Shown piece after piece: positions 7,422-8,943 of a stretch of 8,943 nucleotides of DNA. The notes below the pieces were generated by a model, which was not told where the DNA came from, ran no database searches, and was given only the letters and a program-made list of their open reading frames with translations. The position numbers and the translations under genes were made by a program. Every line of letters begins with the position of its first letter. Positions within the stretch are counted from its first letter, which is position 1. Origin of the DNA: Thiobacillus sp. (GTDB taxonomy: Bacteria; Pseudomonadota; Gammaproteobacteria; Burkholderiales; Thiobacillaceae); contig JAIWOS010000114.1 of assembly GCA_020217265.1 (NCBI GenBank), positions 1-8,943 of the forward strand. The letters run 5' to 3'.

Positions 7422-7831
7422 AGAAATTGCTTGCCATGCTGGCGCTCGTCGCGGGCAGTCTGAGCCTCGCGGCGTGCGGCCAGCCGCCGTATGAGAATGT
7501 CGACAACGCGCAATTGAAGGCGCTCGTTGCAGAAGGCGTGCCGCTGTATGACATACGCCGTCCGGAAGAATGGCAGCAGACCGGCGTGGTCGAGGGCAGC
7601 CGCCGCCTGACCTGGGTGGACGCGGGCGGACGCGTGCAGCCCGGCTTCTTCGAAACGCTCGCCGCCGAGGCGCCGAAGGACAAGCCCGTGGCGCTCATCT
7701 GCCGCACCGGCAGCCGCACCGACCGGCTCGCGCGCGAGCTGATGGAAAAGCACGGCTACACGCGGGTCTACAACGTCAGGCACGGCATTACCGGCTGGAT
7801 CGCCGACAGGCAGCCGGTGACTCGGAACTGA
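7418..7831 (+). CDS. Rhodanese-domain lipoprotein
   Basis: This 137-residue protein begins with a lipoprotein signal: two lysines, a hydrophobic core and the lipobox LAAC ending at Cys20, with Gly21 after it. Glycine at this position normally lets lipoproteins move on to the outer membrane, so a periplasmic face is expected. The rest is one rhodanese domain (about 27-130) with YDIRRPEEW early on and the active-site loop CRTGSR beginning at Cys95. Rhodaneses carry sulfur as a cysteine persulfide; six-residue loops with this pattern are typical of sulfurtransferases. The substrate is unknown. It overlaps terC by four bases and is followed after four bases by the next gene. A sulfur-handling or metal-thiol role beside the transporter is inference. 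Confidence 0.88.
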   Translation: MKKLLAMLALVAGSLSLAACGQPPYENVDNAQLKALVAEGVPLYDIRRPEEWQQTGVVEGSRRLTWVDAGGRVQPGFFETLAAEAPKDKPVALICRTGSRTDRLARELMEKHGYTRVYNVRHGITGWIADRQPVTRN

Positions 7832-7835
7832 GGCG

Positions 7836-8540
7836 GTGGCCGACCAGACCGTGTCCCGCTCGGCCAGCCCGCTCGTCGAGCTGACGGTCACGCTGATCCT
7901 GCCCGCGCTCATCCTGATGCAGCTCTCGGGCGAGGCGCGCCTGGGGCCAATTAATGCGCTGCTCGCGGCGCTGGCCTTGCCGCTGGGCTGGGGCGTGCGC
8001 GAATTCCTGCGCAGCCGCAAGGCCAACCTCTTTGCCGCGCTCGGCTTCGTGAGCGTGCTGCTCACCGGCGGCATCGGCCTTCTGGCGCTCGACCCGACAT
8101 GGCTCGCCGTCAAGGAAGCGGCGATCCCGGCGATCCTGGGGCTGGTCGTGCTCGCGTCCGCCTTCACCCGTTATCCGCTGGCGCGCGTGCTGCTGTTCAG
8201 TCCGAAGCTCATGCAGGTCGACCGCATCCAGGCGGCGCTCGCAGCGCGCGGCACGCGCGGCGCGTTCGAGCGCAAGCTGGTGCGGGCCACCTGGATACTC
8301 GCCGCGTCCTTCGCGTTCTCGGCGGTGATGAACTACCTGCTGGCGCGCTGGATCGTCACCAGCCTGCCCGGCACCGAGGCGTTCAACGCGGAACTCGGGC
8401 GGCTTGCGCTCATCAGTTATCCGGTGATTGCGCTGCCTTCGATGCTCATCATGCTGGCGGCGCTGTTCTATCTAGTGCGCGCGCTGCGGCAACTGGCCGG
8501 GCTCACGCTGTCCGACATCCTGCACTCGACGAAAGGCTGA
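7836..8540 (+). CDS. VC0807-type multi-pass membrane protein
   Basis: This 234-residue hydrophobic protein has about six membrane helices (near 13-31, 36-54, 63-85, 89-111, 150-173 and 190-215) and a cytoplasm-like loop rich in Arg and Lys between the fourth and fifth. It resembles the VC0807 family, distantly like intracellular septation protein A; its function is not known. The start is the GTG at 7836, four bases after the rhodanese stop. Its ribosome site is poor (GGA nine bases upstream, or GAGG only two bases away), so translational coupling is likely. A second GTG at 7851 is a possible alternative. The next gene begins three bases after the stop, so it sits in the middle of a tightly packed run. 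Confidence 0.78.
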   Translation: MADQTVSRSASPLVELTVTLILPALILMQLSGEARLGPINALLAALALPLGWGVREFLRSRKANLFAALGFVSVLLTGGIGLLALDPTWLAVKEAAIPAILGLVVLASAFTRYPLARVLLFSPKLMQVDRIQAALAARGTRGAFERKLVRATWILAASFAFSAVMNYLLARWIVTSLPGTEAFNAELGRLALISYPVIALPSMLIMLAALFYLVRALRQLAGLTLSDILHSTKG

Positions 8541-8543
8541 CCG

Positions 8544-8943
8544 ATGAACACCGAACGCAGCATTCTTGCCATTGCCCTCTTTGCCGCCTTTGCCGATGGC
8601 GAAAAACACGACCGTGAACGCGAGCACCTGCGCGACATCGCCGAATCGCTCGGCAGTGCGGGCGAACTCGCGGGGCTGTACCAGGACGTATTGCTCAAGC
8701 GCACCTCGCTCGACGCCGCCGTGGCGGCCCTGTCCGACGCCGGCGCGCGCCAGCTCGCCTACGAAATGGCGCTCGGCGTGTGCGAGGCGGACGGCCGCAT
8801 GAGCGCGGCCGAGCGAGATTTTCTGGCGCGGCTGAAGACACTGCTGCAACTCGACGCGGGCGCGGCGAGCCAGGCCGAGGCCGAGGCGGATCGCGTCGTG
8901 GAACTCACGGCAGCAGCCGCGCCGGTGGCGGTCGCGGGCGCTG
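8544..8943 (+). CDS. TerB-like protein, N-terminal part (cut by right edge)
   Basis: The frame starts at ATG 8544, three bases after the preceding stop, and stays open to the window end, giving 133 residues. Residues about 5-105 look like a TerB (tellurite-resistance type) helical domain, with two acidic motifs: FADGEKHDREREHL near the start and CEADGRMSAAERDFL near 78-92. Such motifs in TerB domains are thought to bind metal ions. A stretch rich in Ala and Glu, then Ala, Val and Pro, follows, which looks like a linker to a second domain beyond the edge. No signal peptide is visible. Its place in the same run as a TerC/Alx protein fits the known association of TerB and TerC in stress loci. 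Length and C-terminal domain cannot be seen. Confidence 0.78.
   Translation, partial: MNTERSILAIALFAAFADGEKHDREREHLRDIAESLGSAGELAGLYQDVLLKRTSLDAAVAALSDAGARQLAYEMALGVCEADGRMSAAERDFLARLKTLLQLDAGAASQAEAEADRVVELTAAAAPVAVAGA

Overview
The window is GC-rich, densely coded bacterial DNA with short intergenic gaps. The gene set (sigma-54 enhancer-binding regulator with its kinase, NhaR-type LysR regulator, HtpX, YqhA/UPF0114, Alx-type TerC, VC0807-type membrane protein) fits a betaproteobacterium, possibly of a Thiobacillus- or Rhodocyclales-like lineage. That placement is inferred from gene families and base composition, not from a marker gene.

Left part (1-326). The 5' end of a minus-strand gene of unknown function runs off the left edge. 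It faces a two-component system across 184 bases. This gap looks like a complete sigma-54 control region for the left-edge gene: a near-consensus -24/-12 element (196-181), a candidate IHF site (215-227) and, further upstream, a cluster of perfect palindromes (245-317) where an enhancer-binding protein could sit. An extended -10 element inside the last palindrome probably serves the kinase gene in the other direction.

Second part (327-3970, plus strand). A membrane sensor histidine kinase overlaps by four bases an NtrC-type response regulator with receiver, AAA+ and Fis domains and an intact GAFTGA loop. A CPPC-type thioredoxin and a PIN-domain protein follow closely, so the four genes probably form one transcription unit. 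The simplest model is that kinase and regulator control the divergent left-edge gene through sigma-54.

Third part (3957-4973). An NhaR-like LysR regulator lies on the minus strand. Its 3' end overlaps the PIN gene and it is divergent from htpX. A good sigma-70 type promoter for it lies in the nhaR-htpX gap.

Right part (4974-8943, plus strand). Six genes with gaps of at most 59 bases run in one direction: htpX (membrane zinc protease), yqhA-like membrane protein, alx/terC-like membrane metal transporter, a predicted rhodanese lipoprotein, a VC0807-type multi-pass membrane protein, and a TerB-like protein cut by the right edge. Products are mostly membrane or envelope proteins. The set reads as an envelope, metal and redox stress locus, but joint function is inferred from order and spacing only.

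No tRNA, rRNA, CRISPR array, insertion sequence or phage gene was recognised. No gap without a gene exceeds 300 bases.
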